In this document: positions 1 to 7,410 of the stretch, piece after piece
How the letters are laid out: every line of letters begins with the position of its first letter
Position numbering within the stretch: position 1 is the first letter of the stretch
NCBI GenBank assembly: GCA_964432925.1
Contig: CAYSPM010000137.1
Span: 1-7,454, forward strand
Direction of reading: 5' to 3'
DNA: 7,454 bases
From: CAYNTC01 sp964432925
GTDB lineage: Bacteria > Planctomycetota > Phycisphaerae > Sedimentisphaerales > Anaerobacaceae
The notes under the pieces: model-generated
What the model was told of the DNA's origin: nothing
What the model saw: only the letters and a program-made list of their open reading frames with translations
The model's database searches: none
Position numbers and translations under genes: made by a program

Positions 1-46
1 CTGGCCCTACCCGAAACAGTGACAGCCTTAGCTTCAAATTGGACAC
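1..46 (-). other. Possible 5' end of a downstream gene
   Basis: Four bases after the TAG of the kinase gene, a GTG at 46-44 opens a frame that runs to the window edge and would read MSNLKLRLSLFRVGP. The basic then hydrophobic character could suit a membrane protein, but there is no clear Shine-Dalgarno and only 15 codons are visible. There is no T-rich hairpin here, so the transcript probably continues. Confidence 0.2.
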
Positions 47-50
47 AGCA

Positions 51-2276
51 CTAAGCTGAACCGACAGGTTGTGAGGCTTGGTATCTTCGGTATGACTTGT
101 ACTGTTCGCGGAAGTATCCGCCTTTCATAGACCTTACGGCGAATAATATACAGCCGATGATGTTTGCGCTCACCTCTCTCATTTCTTGAATTGTTCGCAA
201 GGCAGCACCTCGTTTTGTAGCATCCGCGTTGAAAACCAAGAGGGTAGAGTCAACGAGTCGCGCCAAGACTTTTGCGTCGCTAACCAACAATACCGGTGGA
301 CCATCAATTATGATATGGTCATAGTTTTTGCTCAGCTCTTTGACTAACTTCTCCATTTTAGGGCTTGTGAGCAATTCTGCCGGCTTTGAAGGCACCGATC
401 CTGAATCAATGATGTGGAAGTCCTGTATGCCACTGGGCCTTATGACATCCTTGTAGCTGGAGCGGCCCGTTAAGAGCGTGCTCAAACCAGAATCAGAACG
501 CACTGGTTTATTACCATTAGCGCTGGTCTTTGTTCTAGGGAATATTGTACCCAGACTCGGCTGCCTGAAGTTGGCGTCTATAAGCAGGACTTTCTTTTCC
601 TTGGCAACAAAAGCCGTTGCCAGGTTGACAGCTACAGAGGTAGTGCCGTCTCCTGCATCACCACTGGCAATAAGCAAGGTCTTCAAGCTTTCCACAGAAC
701 TCGAAAGTTCCAGATTCGTGCGACATCGCCTGTAAGCTTCACCTATTATGGAGTAAGGAGCGTCGCGAACCACGTGCCAAAGGTCGACATCGCGAACATC
801 CTTGTCCTCTGCCTCATCAGGAATAACGCCCAGAAGTGGAATGTGCAAGAATCTGGCCACATCTCTGGGCGTCCGTACCAGGTCGTTGAGCATTTCAATA
901 AGAAAGGCAAATGCGATACTCGACAGAAAGCCAAGTACAGTCCCACCGGGCAGCCAAAGCCACCACTGTCGAGAGGCAGTCATATCCAATGGTTCCGGAG
1001 CGAAACCAACAAGCTGCACTTTGGTGGTCTCCGGGTCGTTAAGCATTATTTTCACCTTCTCGATCTGCTCCTTGAGCGCGTCGAGCATTAAAATTCTCTC
1101 ATCTCGTATCTTCATGCGTTGGTCATACTGTACTCTGGCCAGGTCAAGATCCTTCTTCTTTTGATTCGCCTGATCCCTCAGACTTTCCAGTTGATTGAGT
1201 CTTTCCTGCAGTATTACCAAACTGTCACGTGCGTTTTCGAGATTTGCACGTCTTGTTTGCTCAGCTATTTCGGTTTTTCTTTGTCGTCTTTTCTCTTTTA
1301 TTTCTTCGATGACTTCTTGAGATGAACGTACGATCCTGTGATTCTCACCAAACTTCGCTAGCCGACCGGAAAGCTGAGCCTCTTGGAAAACAAGCTGCTG
1401 CGCGAGAGAAATCATAATAGGATCTCTCTCGACTGCAATTTCGATCTGCTCAGCGATAGGGCCGGTCGCCAGCTCTTTCAAGTTCTCAATACTGGCCCGA
1501 AGCTGGCTTATTGACAAAACGAGTTGGTTTTCCTGAAGCCGCAGATCATTCAGCATCAGAGTGACTGTGTGTTGAAAGTAGCGTCCGGCAGGACTTTCAA
1601 GATCGCTTATGCCCCATGCTTCTCTAACTTCGTCCAGCGCATTGTTAGCGGCTGTAAGCTCTCTCTCAACCGCGCGTCTTCGATCTTCAAGCCTTGCCAA
1701 CCTTTCACTTATCTCGCCCTTTTTTGTGCCCGCCTGCGAATTGACAAACAATTGCGCCATCTCGTTGACTATCAAAGCTGCCTCTCGCGCCTCACGGCAT
1801 GTCATCGATATCTCAACATACTCAGCGTCCCTATGGGCGTATGCACCAAGATGTTTTTTCAAGTATCTAACGGCTTTCCTGGTGTCCTCGTTCCTACGCT
1901 TAAACCAATTAGTTGATCTAACCTTGTCGTTTCTAAGCAGCTCCTGTAGAGAGCTTTGTTGCTTTATAAGGTTGGCCATAGAAACACGATAGCCGTACTG
2001 GATGTCTTTTTGCACCTGGACCGACCCGATAGTCATGGGGTCGGTTTCCACACGCGGCAAAACCTCAATGTAAGTCTGGGCGCTATAGCTGGGCAGAAAT
2101 AATTTAAAAACATACCAGCCAGCACCACCCGCTATTAAACCAAAGATTGTCAGTACAACTATTAAGAGAACATGGCGACGTAGTATCGCAAAGACTTCCT
2201 TCGGCGTTAGGGTGGCAGCAGATGATAAGGGGGACCTTGTCACCTTACCCGCAACCGTTGGTTTTCTCTCCACCAT
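51..2276 (-). CDS. Wzz/BY-kinase fusion: polysaccharide co-polymerase with degenerate tyrosine autokinase domain
   Basis: A 741-residue inner-membrane protein of the Wzc/CpsCD type, predicted to control length or export of an extracellular polysaccharide. Seen in order: a short cytoplasmic N-terminus; a Wzz-like region from about residue 24 with membrane segment 1 (about 36-60); a periplasmic part (about 61-436) with long heptad-like coiled-coil stretches (about 185-270 and 320-415); membrane segment 2 (about 437-462); and a cytoplasmic P-loop domain (about 500-741). The last holds an EX2RX2R motif (E513, R516, R519), a Walker A-like loop (538-547), Walker A' (563-571), Walker B (IIIDGPP, D658) and a tail with Tyr721, 726, 729 and 732. 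Known of the family: such kinases autophosphorylate tail tyrosines to cycle oligomerisation. Odd: the Walker A lysine is Thr545, the second A' Asp is Asn569, and the GVVLN-type Asn is Phe712, so catalysis is doubtful. The ATG is supported by GGAG six bases upstream; the stop is TAG. It lies 78 bases after the TPR gene, probably in the same operon. Confidence 0.93.
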   Translation of the reverse strand: MVERKPTVAGKVTRSPLSSAATLTPKEVFAILRRHVLLIVVLTIFGLIAGGAGWYVFKLFLPSYSAQTYIEVLPRVETDPMTIGSVQVQKDIQYGYRVSMANLIKQQSSLQELLRNDKVRSTNWFKRRNEDTRKAVRYLKKHLGAYAHRDAEYVEISMTCREAREAALIVNEMAQLFVNSQAGTKKGEISERLARLEDRRRAVERELTAANNALDEVREAWGISDLESPAGRYFQHTVTLMLNDLRLQENQLVLSISQLRASIENLKELATGPIAEQIEIAVERDPIMISLAQQLVFQEAQLSGRLAKFGENHRIVRSSQEVIEEIKEKRRQRKTEIAEQTRRANLENARDSLVILQERLNQLESLRDQANQKKKDLDLARVQYDQRMKIRDERILMLDALKEQIEKVKIMLNDPETTKVQLVGFAPEPLDMTASRQWWLWLPGGTVLGFLSSIAFAFLIEMLNDLVRTPRDVARFLHIPLLGVIPDEAEDKDVRDVDLWHVVRDAPYSIIGEAYRRCRTNLELSSSVESLKTLLIASGDAGDGTTSVAVNLATAFVAKEKKVLLIDANFRQPSLGTIFPRTKTSANGNKPVRSDSGLSTLLTGRSSYKDVIRPSGIQDFHIIDSGSVPSKPAELLTSPKMEKLVKELSKNYDHIIIDGPPVLLVSDAKVLARLVDSTLLVFNADATKRGAALRTIQEMREVSANIIGCILFAVRSMKGGYFREQYKSYRRYQASQPVGSA
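81..116 (-). other. C-terminal tyrosine cluster of the BY-kinase
   Basis: Residues 721-732 contain four tyrosines (721, 726, 729, 732) among basic residues, ten residues from the C-terminus. In BY-kinases such a cluster is the autophosphorylation target and is presented to the active site of a neighbouring subunit. Its retention here contrasts with the altered nucleotide site. Confidence 0.7.
636..665 (-). other. Degenerate Walker A (P-loop) of the BY-kinase domain
   Basis: This segment encodes residues 538-547, SGDAGDGTTS, where the family consensus is close to SxxPGEGKST. The lysine that contacts ATP phosphates is Thr545 (codon ACT) and the following Ser/Thr is kept as Thr546. There is no nearby lysine that would make it a ParA/MinD-style deviant loop. 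The flanking VAVNLA helix is intact and in frame, so this is a substitution and not a frameshift. Confidence 0.85.
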
Positions 2277-2282
2277 GTTGAT

Positions 2283-2286
2283 CTCC
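2283..2286 (-). promoter_or_regulatory. Shine-Dalgarno of the Wzz/BY-kinase gene
   Basis: The minus strand reads CTGGAGATCAAC directly before the ATG at 2276. The GGAG core lies six bases from the start codon, an ideal spacing. It supports the annotated start and independent ribosome loading on an operon transcript. Confidence 0.7.
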
Positions 2287-2338
2287 AGTGAGCACCAATG
2301 GGTTTAACATAACCTCAGGATTATCGCTCGCGGCGCTC

Positions 2339-2352
2339 CATTTGCGCAAATG
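2339..2352. repeat. Perfect 14-bp palindrome next to the TPR stop codon
   Basis: CATTTGCGCAAATG is its own reverse complement, centred between 2345 and 2346, and starts two bases after the TAA of the TPR gene. As RNA it could form only a five-pair stem around a GCGC loop, and no T-run follows on either strand. It is therefore not a convincing intrinsic terminator. Its two-fold symmetry would suit a dimeric DNA-binding protein, but a palindrome of this size can also occur by chance. Confidence 0.4.
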
Positions 2353-2354
2353 CA

Positions 2355-5300
2355 TTACAGCGAGAGACGCTGAATAGCTGAATCTATCCGTTTTTTCACC
2401 ACATCTGATAGCTTGTCCGCTCCCAATTGCAGTGCTTGCTTATAAGCATCAAGAGCCTGAGGTTTGTCACCCAACTCCTCCTTTACCATACCTAAATGTA
2501 AATATACCTCCGGTGGTACATTGACTTCCTGCTGTTGATACTGCTGAAGCGCTGCCGCCAAAAATTCCACAGCCTCGGAATTCTTTCCACTTTTATGCAA
2601 CACATAAGCGTATGTGTCCAAAAAATTCGGATTATTCGGCATTAATTCAAGTGCTCGCTTAGAATACTCAATCGCTTGAGCAAGCCTTTTACCATCCTCA
2701 GCAAGCATGTAAGCCAAATTGTTCAGAACACTTGTATTATTCGGCATTTTATGAAGCAGACTTTCGTAATCTGCGATGGCCTCTTCAAGATAAGTATTAT
2801 CGGATGTCTTTTCATAGGCCTCGCTTAGCATTTGCGTTTTCCGCAATACATAGTTAGCGGCACGCTGATTATCAGGCCCTGCTAATTCGATACATTTATC
2901 AGCATAATTTATAGCTTTATCATATTCGCCTTTGATCTTGGCTAAGTTGAACATCGTATAATTGGCAACCAACGAATCAGGATTAGTTTTTAACTTCTCT
3001 TGACAGTATTTGGCGACCTCCACATCTCCAATTAGCAAGTACATTCTTAACAAGATTTCAGCTGCGAGCTTTTCATTTGCCTCAGCCTTGTCAACAGCTT
3101 TTCGGCACCGTTCTATAGCAGCTTGCTTGTCACCGAGTTTAAACTTCGCTTCTGCCATTCTGTAATAAGCTACTGGAGCAAAGGCAGTGTCAATGTATTC
3201 TTTGGCCTCTTCAAATACCTTATCTAATTTCTGCGGACGCCACGGCCCGCTCTTGCCATCTGGAGTCCCTGCTCCCAAGACAAGCGACTGCAAGTAACCA
3301 TCAAAGGCTTTTGCATATTGCGCATCCTGACTCCAGGTCTGCTCATTTTGGCCCTGATATTCGTTGAGCTTCAACTGATATGCCTTGTGATACAATCGCT
3401 CTGCCCTGTCATAATCCTTTTGAGAGATGGCAAAAGCTGCTGCCCGAATGCACCACATCACGCTATCAGGGAACTTTTCAAGAGTATCGTCATAGAGCCT
3501 TTTCAGATCGTCTTTCCTGTCAAGCGTAAAATAGGCCTGCTCCAGTAAAACACGGGCTTCGACGGGCGCTGCCGGTTCGTCAACCGTGTTTTTGAGCTCT
3601 GTAACCGCGTCATCATACCGCCCTGCACGCATATAGGCTCTGGCAAGAAGTATCCTTGTCGCAGGTACGGAGGACAACAACTTACTCCTGTTCAGGTCGA
3701 AAATCGCCTGGTCATAGTTTGTCATCAGAAGATTTATTTCACCTCTTAGCCGCCATGCGGCTGAATTATCCTGATTGGATTCAAGATTGCGATTCGTTAT
3801 TTCCAACGCCTTTTCGAGTTGTCCCTGCCTCATTGCCACCCAGCCCTCAAGCAGAAATGCCCGGGGCTCGTCCGGATACTTCTCCCGCAGACTTTGCAGT
3901 TTGAGCTCGGCCTCTTTGACAAGGCCAACTCTCAAAAAGGCTGTGACCTGACCAACCCGGTTTATCGCAGTGTCCTCGACAGACAGAAGCTCCTCTGAAT
4001 AGCGTCTCACTGCCTCTGTATCGGCAGTCCTTTCGGCGACAAGCATTAGACCTTTGAGCACATCGGTGTCTTTGTCCTTCTGCTTATAAAGCTGCTCCAA
4101 AACATTTCTGGCATCATCAAATTTTCCGAGTTGAAAATAATGGCGCCAAAGCAACCTTTGATCCTGTGATTTGCTCAAAAGCTCACTGGCTTTTTTATTC
4201 TGCCCTGTAGCACGATAAAACTCCGCATAGCTCTGAAGCATCGCCGTGTTAGTCGGATCCGTATTCTTAGCCCATTCAAGAGATGTCGCTGCAAGATCAA
4301 ACAACGCTTCTTTGTGTTCCGAATCTGTTTCTTTCAACGCCAGTCGGGTCGCCAGGTTTGCAAGCTGTACGGCGTTCAGCACAGTTGGCGCAGTCTTTTG
4401 CATGCTCTGCCGAATTGCAAGCGCCTTCAGTGGCTCCAATGTGCTTATGTATCCAGCATAAGCGTCGAGCAACCCTAAATCGCCTAAATTTAAACGAACG
4501 GCCCTTTCCAGAGCTAACTTAGTTTCTTCAATCTGGTTCGGAGACACGTTACTACCGAGCCGCTGATTACGAAGATACAACGTATTTGCGAAACTCTTTG
4601 CAATAACTCCATCTATAGGATTCAGGGATACAGCTTTGCGGATGTCTTCAAATGACGCATGCTCATTATCGAGTGCTGCGTGAACGTTACTTCTGAACAG
4701 ATAGGCACGTGAAAAGATGGGTCTTTGCCGTAAGCACTCGTCGACTTTTGCCAAAGCATCCTTGAGTTGGTTTTTAGCCATTGCAAAACTAGCAGAAAAA
4801 AGCTGCCCTTGACAACCGTCTAAGTTTGCACGTCGAGCTATGTCAACAACATAGTCAGCCATGCTCCAATCCTCGTCTTTACACGCCAGATTAAGAAGGT
4901 AGTTTGCAGCGACATAGTAAGAACCTCCTCCTTCTATTTGCTCCAAAGACAGCTTTTCAGAAATCTCGCCTTCTGCAAGTCTTTCTTCAAGATTCTTGAC
5001 TACTTTACTGAACTGCTCAATAGCTCTGGCCGGTTCATCGTTCCTATGATAGAAAAGTCCGAGCTCCAAAGCCTTGCGAATCGGGTCAGAAATACACAGG
5101 ATGGCTTGCTGTTCGATTTGCCTACGCCTCTGTTGTGAGACATTTGTTGGATCCGGTTCAGAAAGCAGTCCTTTATAGAACAGAACCTCTGGGTCATCGG
5201 GCGAGGCTGCGAGAAATGCACCGACCAGACTACGAGCTTCGTCCAAGTGGCCCTTCGCTATATAGTCTCTGCAGACAATGATGACTACACCTCGCTCAAC

Positions 5301-7409
5301 GGAGCTTGGCTGCTTCAAAAGGAGTTCTTGCACGAGTTTAGCTCTAAGTTGACTAAGACCGTCTAGCTCAGCGGTCATGAGCTTTACGGAGTCGTCCGGC
5401 TGGGTTTCTTCTTGCTGATCAGACTGCATCATCTCCAGAATAGCGCTTGTATCCGGCTGTGCTTGTCTTTGGGCAATAGCACGTCTAATTTGGATAATCT
5501 TGGCCTGTACCAAATCGAGGTTTAGTATGATTGTACGCGGATCATCCTGATCGAGTTTGGCTAATTCTTCCTCTGCCTCGGAAATCGCGTTTGTCCCAAT
5601 CAAGGCTCTGATGCGAATTTCGCGACTTCTCTGACTGGCACCGAAGGTCTGCTCAAAGGCGTTTATATTGTAATGATTGACAGGAGACAACACATGCTGC
5701 CACTGTTCTAACCTTCCAAGAAGCTCAAGATAATCCAAAATTGCATCGGGTTTGACCAACTCAATACCCGAACGAATCGCGCTGACGAGGAACTCCCTAA
5801 CTGCACCTACCTCGGAAGTGTCTTTGAATACTCTTGCAAGGGCATAAGATAGCTGAGCAAATTGCAAATCTGTAGGCCATGCTGATTCGGACGGCTTACC
5901 AGCCTTAAGGTCCTCATACACTGTGTACAATTTTTTTACAGCTTCATGCTTATTTCCTCTGGCAAGCTCAAGCATCCCTTGCCACTTGATTACCTGCGGA
6001 TCCTCACCACTGCCAAAAATCTGCTCGATTTCGTGTACTGCTTGTTCAGCATCTTTTAGTAATGCTGAGGTCTCAGAATCTGTTTTAAGCATTTTCGGGT
6101 CGAGTATCTGCTCAATGTAACAATGAGCAAGGAAAGAGTATAACGTAAATCTATTGACCATATTGGCATAGCTTCGCGGTCCGGCTGTATCTTGCACGTC
6201 ACGGTGCTCAAGCGCGTTCCTGGCGATTTCGATCGCCTTGTGGATGGCAGGTTTTTGTCCGTAGACAGAGAATTTCTGGTAGATGAGTTTTGCAGCGTTG
6301 ATCGCGTATCCCACATCTTGGGGCGCCAATTCGACTGCCTTCTCAATCGCCTCAATGGCCTTATTGAGATTTTCGAGACCACGCTGTGGGCCAGAGTAAG
6401 CTGAATAGATGGAATAGAATCCTGACAGTGCAGCAAATGCTTTTGCACTTGAGTTAAACCTGTCTACAAGAGCAAGATACTCCGGTTCGAGCGCCGCCAC
6501 ATTTTGCCTCGTTTGCGCGGGATCGCTGCTTCTGGCAAACATCAGCTTTCTCGATAGCAGGTTGATATGCGACCTTGGCTCGGAGTCCGCGACCTCAACA
6601 GTCTTCTCTAACAGATCACTAGCCTTGCCGGCAGCCCGTTCCCTTTCCTCCACACTACCTCTTAATGCGAGCAATTCACCCTCTTCAATAGTAGTAGCGG
6701 CCAGGTAAATATAGGCATCAACGTTTTTTGGGTCGAGTTCCAGCACCTTTTCGAGGTCTTCCATGGCCTTTGTGAGCCACTCACCTGGCAGCGTAACGGC
6801 ACCCATTCTTGCCAATTCATAAGCGGCTCTGCCTCTGATTAGATACAGATACGGACCGAGGCGCTGTCCATCGTAGCGCTGAGACTCCATTTCCTGCAGG
6901 CCGAACGAGGGTTCCAATTTGTCCTTCTCCTCGTCGAGTAAATCAGCGTCTTCTGCTATATCAAGCAGCTCTGCTGCTTGTGTATGGATGTCCTGCCAGA
7001 TCGTGCTCATATAACGCCCTGAATTTGCATAGGTATCGCCAACTATATAAAGGTACTTCAACCGTCCAAGTCGGGCGCGGACGTTCTCTGTATCTATGTT
7101 GATTATCTGTTCCCAACAACCTCGCACCTTCGGCCATTGGTCAGTCTTCGTAAATATGTCCGACAGCTTGAAAAGAATCTCCACTCTTTGCGAGCCGGGC
7201 TTTGCCAAACTGTAGGCTTTGAGATAATAGCGCTCGGCAGCTTCGTAGTCTTGCACCTTAAGTGCTGCGTCACCATCTTCGATGAATTTTTCCGGATCCC
7301 GGCTCCAATACAAAATGGCAGCAACGACAACAAAAGCCACAACCAGAAAAACCGCAGAGCCAGTAAGAGCAACCTTCTTATTCAGTCTTTTCCTTCTTTT
7401 TCTTGCCAT
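2355..7409 (-). CDS. Giant membrane-anchored tetratricopeptide-repeat protein, probable periplasmic scaffold of the EPS locus
   Basis: About 1684 residues from the ATG at 7409; an in-frame GTG at 7418 would add three, and residue numbers here count from that GTG. A K/R-rich N-terminus (residues 5-15) precedes one hydrophobic segment (about 16-38), so by the positive-inside rule the remainder is periplasmic. There is no lipobox cysteine, so it is an anchored protein and not a lipoprotein. The rest is helical repeat. Clear TPRs lie at about 44-77, 215-248, 901-934, 1183-1284, 1318-1351, 1415-1446, 1484-1515 and 1564-1667, with the usual G8/A20/A27/P32-type residues (for example L1642-G1643, A1655, A1662). 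Weaker helical repeats fill the gaps, and a Gln/Asp-rich segment (about 645-678) may be a hinge. The C-terminus ends in TPR helices, with no beta-barrel like that of BcsC or PelB. TPRs bind proteins, so a scaffold between synthesis and export components is inferred from the neighbouring Wzz/BY-kinase gene. The resemblance to PrsT-like TPR proteins of PEP-CTERM loci is general and supports no specific symbol. Stop is TAA. Confidence 0.9.
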   Translation of the reverse strand: MARKRRKRLNKKVALTGSAVFLVVAFVVVAAILYWSRDPEKFIEDGDAALKVQDYEAAERYYLKAYSLAKPGSQRVEILFKLSDIFTKTDQWPKVRGCWEQIINIDTENVRARLGRLKYLYIVGDTYANSGRYMSTIWQDIHTQAAELLDIAEDADLLDEEKDKLEPSFGLQEMESQRYDGQRLGPYLYLIRGRAAYELARMGAVTLPGEWLTKAMEDLEKVLELDPKNVDAYIYLAATTIEEGELLALRGSVEERERAAGKASDLLEKTVEVADSEPRSHINLLSRKLMFARSSDPAQTRQNVAALEPEYLALVDRFNSSAKAFAALSGFYSIYSAYSGPQRGLENLNKAIEAIEKAVELAPQDVGYAINAAKLIYQKFSVYGQKPAIHKAIEIARNALEHRDVQDTAGPRSYANMVNRFTLYSFLAHCYIEQILDPKMLKTDSETSALLKDAEQAVHEIEQIFGSGEDPQVIKWQGMLELARGNKHEAVKKLYTVYEDLKAGKPSESAWPTDLQFAQLSYALARVFKDTSEVGAVREFLVSAIRSGIELVKPDAILDYLELLGRLEQWQHVLSPVNHYNINAFEQTFGASQRSREIRIRALIGTNAISEAEEELAKLDQDDPRTIILNLDLVQAKIIQIRRAIAQRQAQPDTSAILEMMQSDQQEETQPDDSVKLMTAELDGLSQLRAKLVQELLLKQPSSVERGVVIIVCRDYIAKGHLDEARSLVGAFLAASPDDPEVLFYKGLLSEPDPTNVSQQRRRQIEQQAILCISDPIRKALELGLFYHRNDEPARAIEQFSKVVKNLEERLAEGEISEKLSLEQIEGGGSYYVAANYLLNLACKDEDWSMADYVVDIARRANLDGCQGQLFSASFAMAKNQLKDALAKVDECLRQRPIFSRAYLFRSNVHAALDNEHASFEDIRKAVSLNPIDGVIAKSFANTLYLRNQRLGSNVSPNQIEETKLALERAVRLNLGDLGLLDAYAGYISTLEPLKALAIRQSMQKTAPTVLNAVQLANLATRLALKETDSEHKEALFDLAATSLEWAKNTDPTNTAMLQSYAEFYRATGQNKKASELLSKSQDQRLLWRHYFQLGKFDDARNVLEQLYKQKDKDTDVLKGLMLVAERTADTEAVRRYSEELLSVEDTAINRVGQVTAFLRVGLVKEAELKLQSLREKYPDEPRAFLLEGWVAMRQGQLEKALEITNRNLESNQDNSAAWRLRGEINLLMTNYDQAIFDLNRSKLLSSVPATRILLARAYMRAGRYDDAVTELKNTVDEPAAPVEARVLLEQAYFTLDRKDDLKRLYDDTLEKFPDSVMWCIRAAAFAISQKDYDRAERLYHKAYQLKLNEYQGQNEQTWSQDAQYAKAFDGYLQSLVLGAGTPDGKSGPWRPQKLDKVFEEAKEYIDTAFAPVAYYRMAEAKFKLGDKQAAIERCRKAVDKAEANEKLAAEILLRMYLLIGDVEVAKYCQEKLKTNPDSLVANYTMFNLAKIKGEYDKAINYADKCIELAGPDNQRAANYVLRKTQMLSEAYEKTSDNTYLEEAIADYESLLHKMPNNTSVLNNLAYMLAEDGKRLAQAIEYSKRALELMPNNPNFLDTYAYVLHKSGKNSEAVEFLAAALQQYQQQEVNVPPEVYLHLGMVKEELGDKPQALDAYKQALQLGADKLSDVVKKRIDSAIQRLSL

Positions 7410-7410
7410 C

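Noticed and set aside
636..665. Frameshift or sequencing error explaining the missing P-loop lysine
   Set aside because: The frame is continuous with well-conserved motifs on both sides, and Lys to Thr with an ACT codon needs at least two base changes from either lysine codon.
478..1992. Several plus-strand open frames of 68-130 codons opposite the kinase gene
   Set aside because: They lie wholly antisense to a well-supported gene, overlap one another in different frames, lack recognisable domains and have a composition unlike real proteins.
2277..2354. Intrinsic terminator or promoter between the two genes
   Set aside because: The palindrome gives only a short stem with no following T-run, and I see no convincing -35/-10 pair in 78 bases.
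2355..2450. PEP-CTERM sorting signal or outer-membrane barrel at the TPR protein C-terminus
   Set aside because: The end is a charged amphipathic helix (KKRIDSAIQRLSL) with no PEP motif, no hydrophobic segment and no barrel strands.
6056..6448. A 130-codon minus-strand frame within the TPR gene
   Set aside because: It is in another frame of the same strand, inside continuous TPR coding sequence, and its translation shows no family features.
7305..7409. TPR protein as a PrsT-like lipoprotein
   Set aside because: The hydrophobic segment is not followed by a lipobox cysteine; the sequence runs from hydrophobic residues into WSRDPEKF, so a membrane anchor fits better.
2355..7409. Tandem DNA repeats in the TPR gene
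   Set aside because: The repeats are visible only as protein consensus positions; adjacent units are diverged at DNA level, so there is no recent duplication to annotate.
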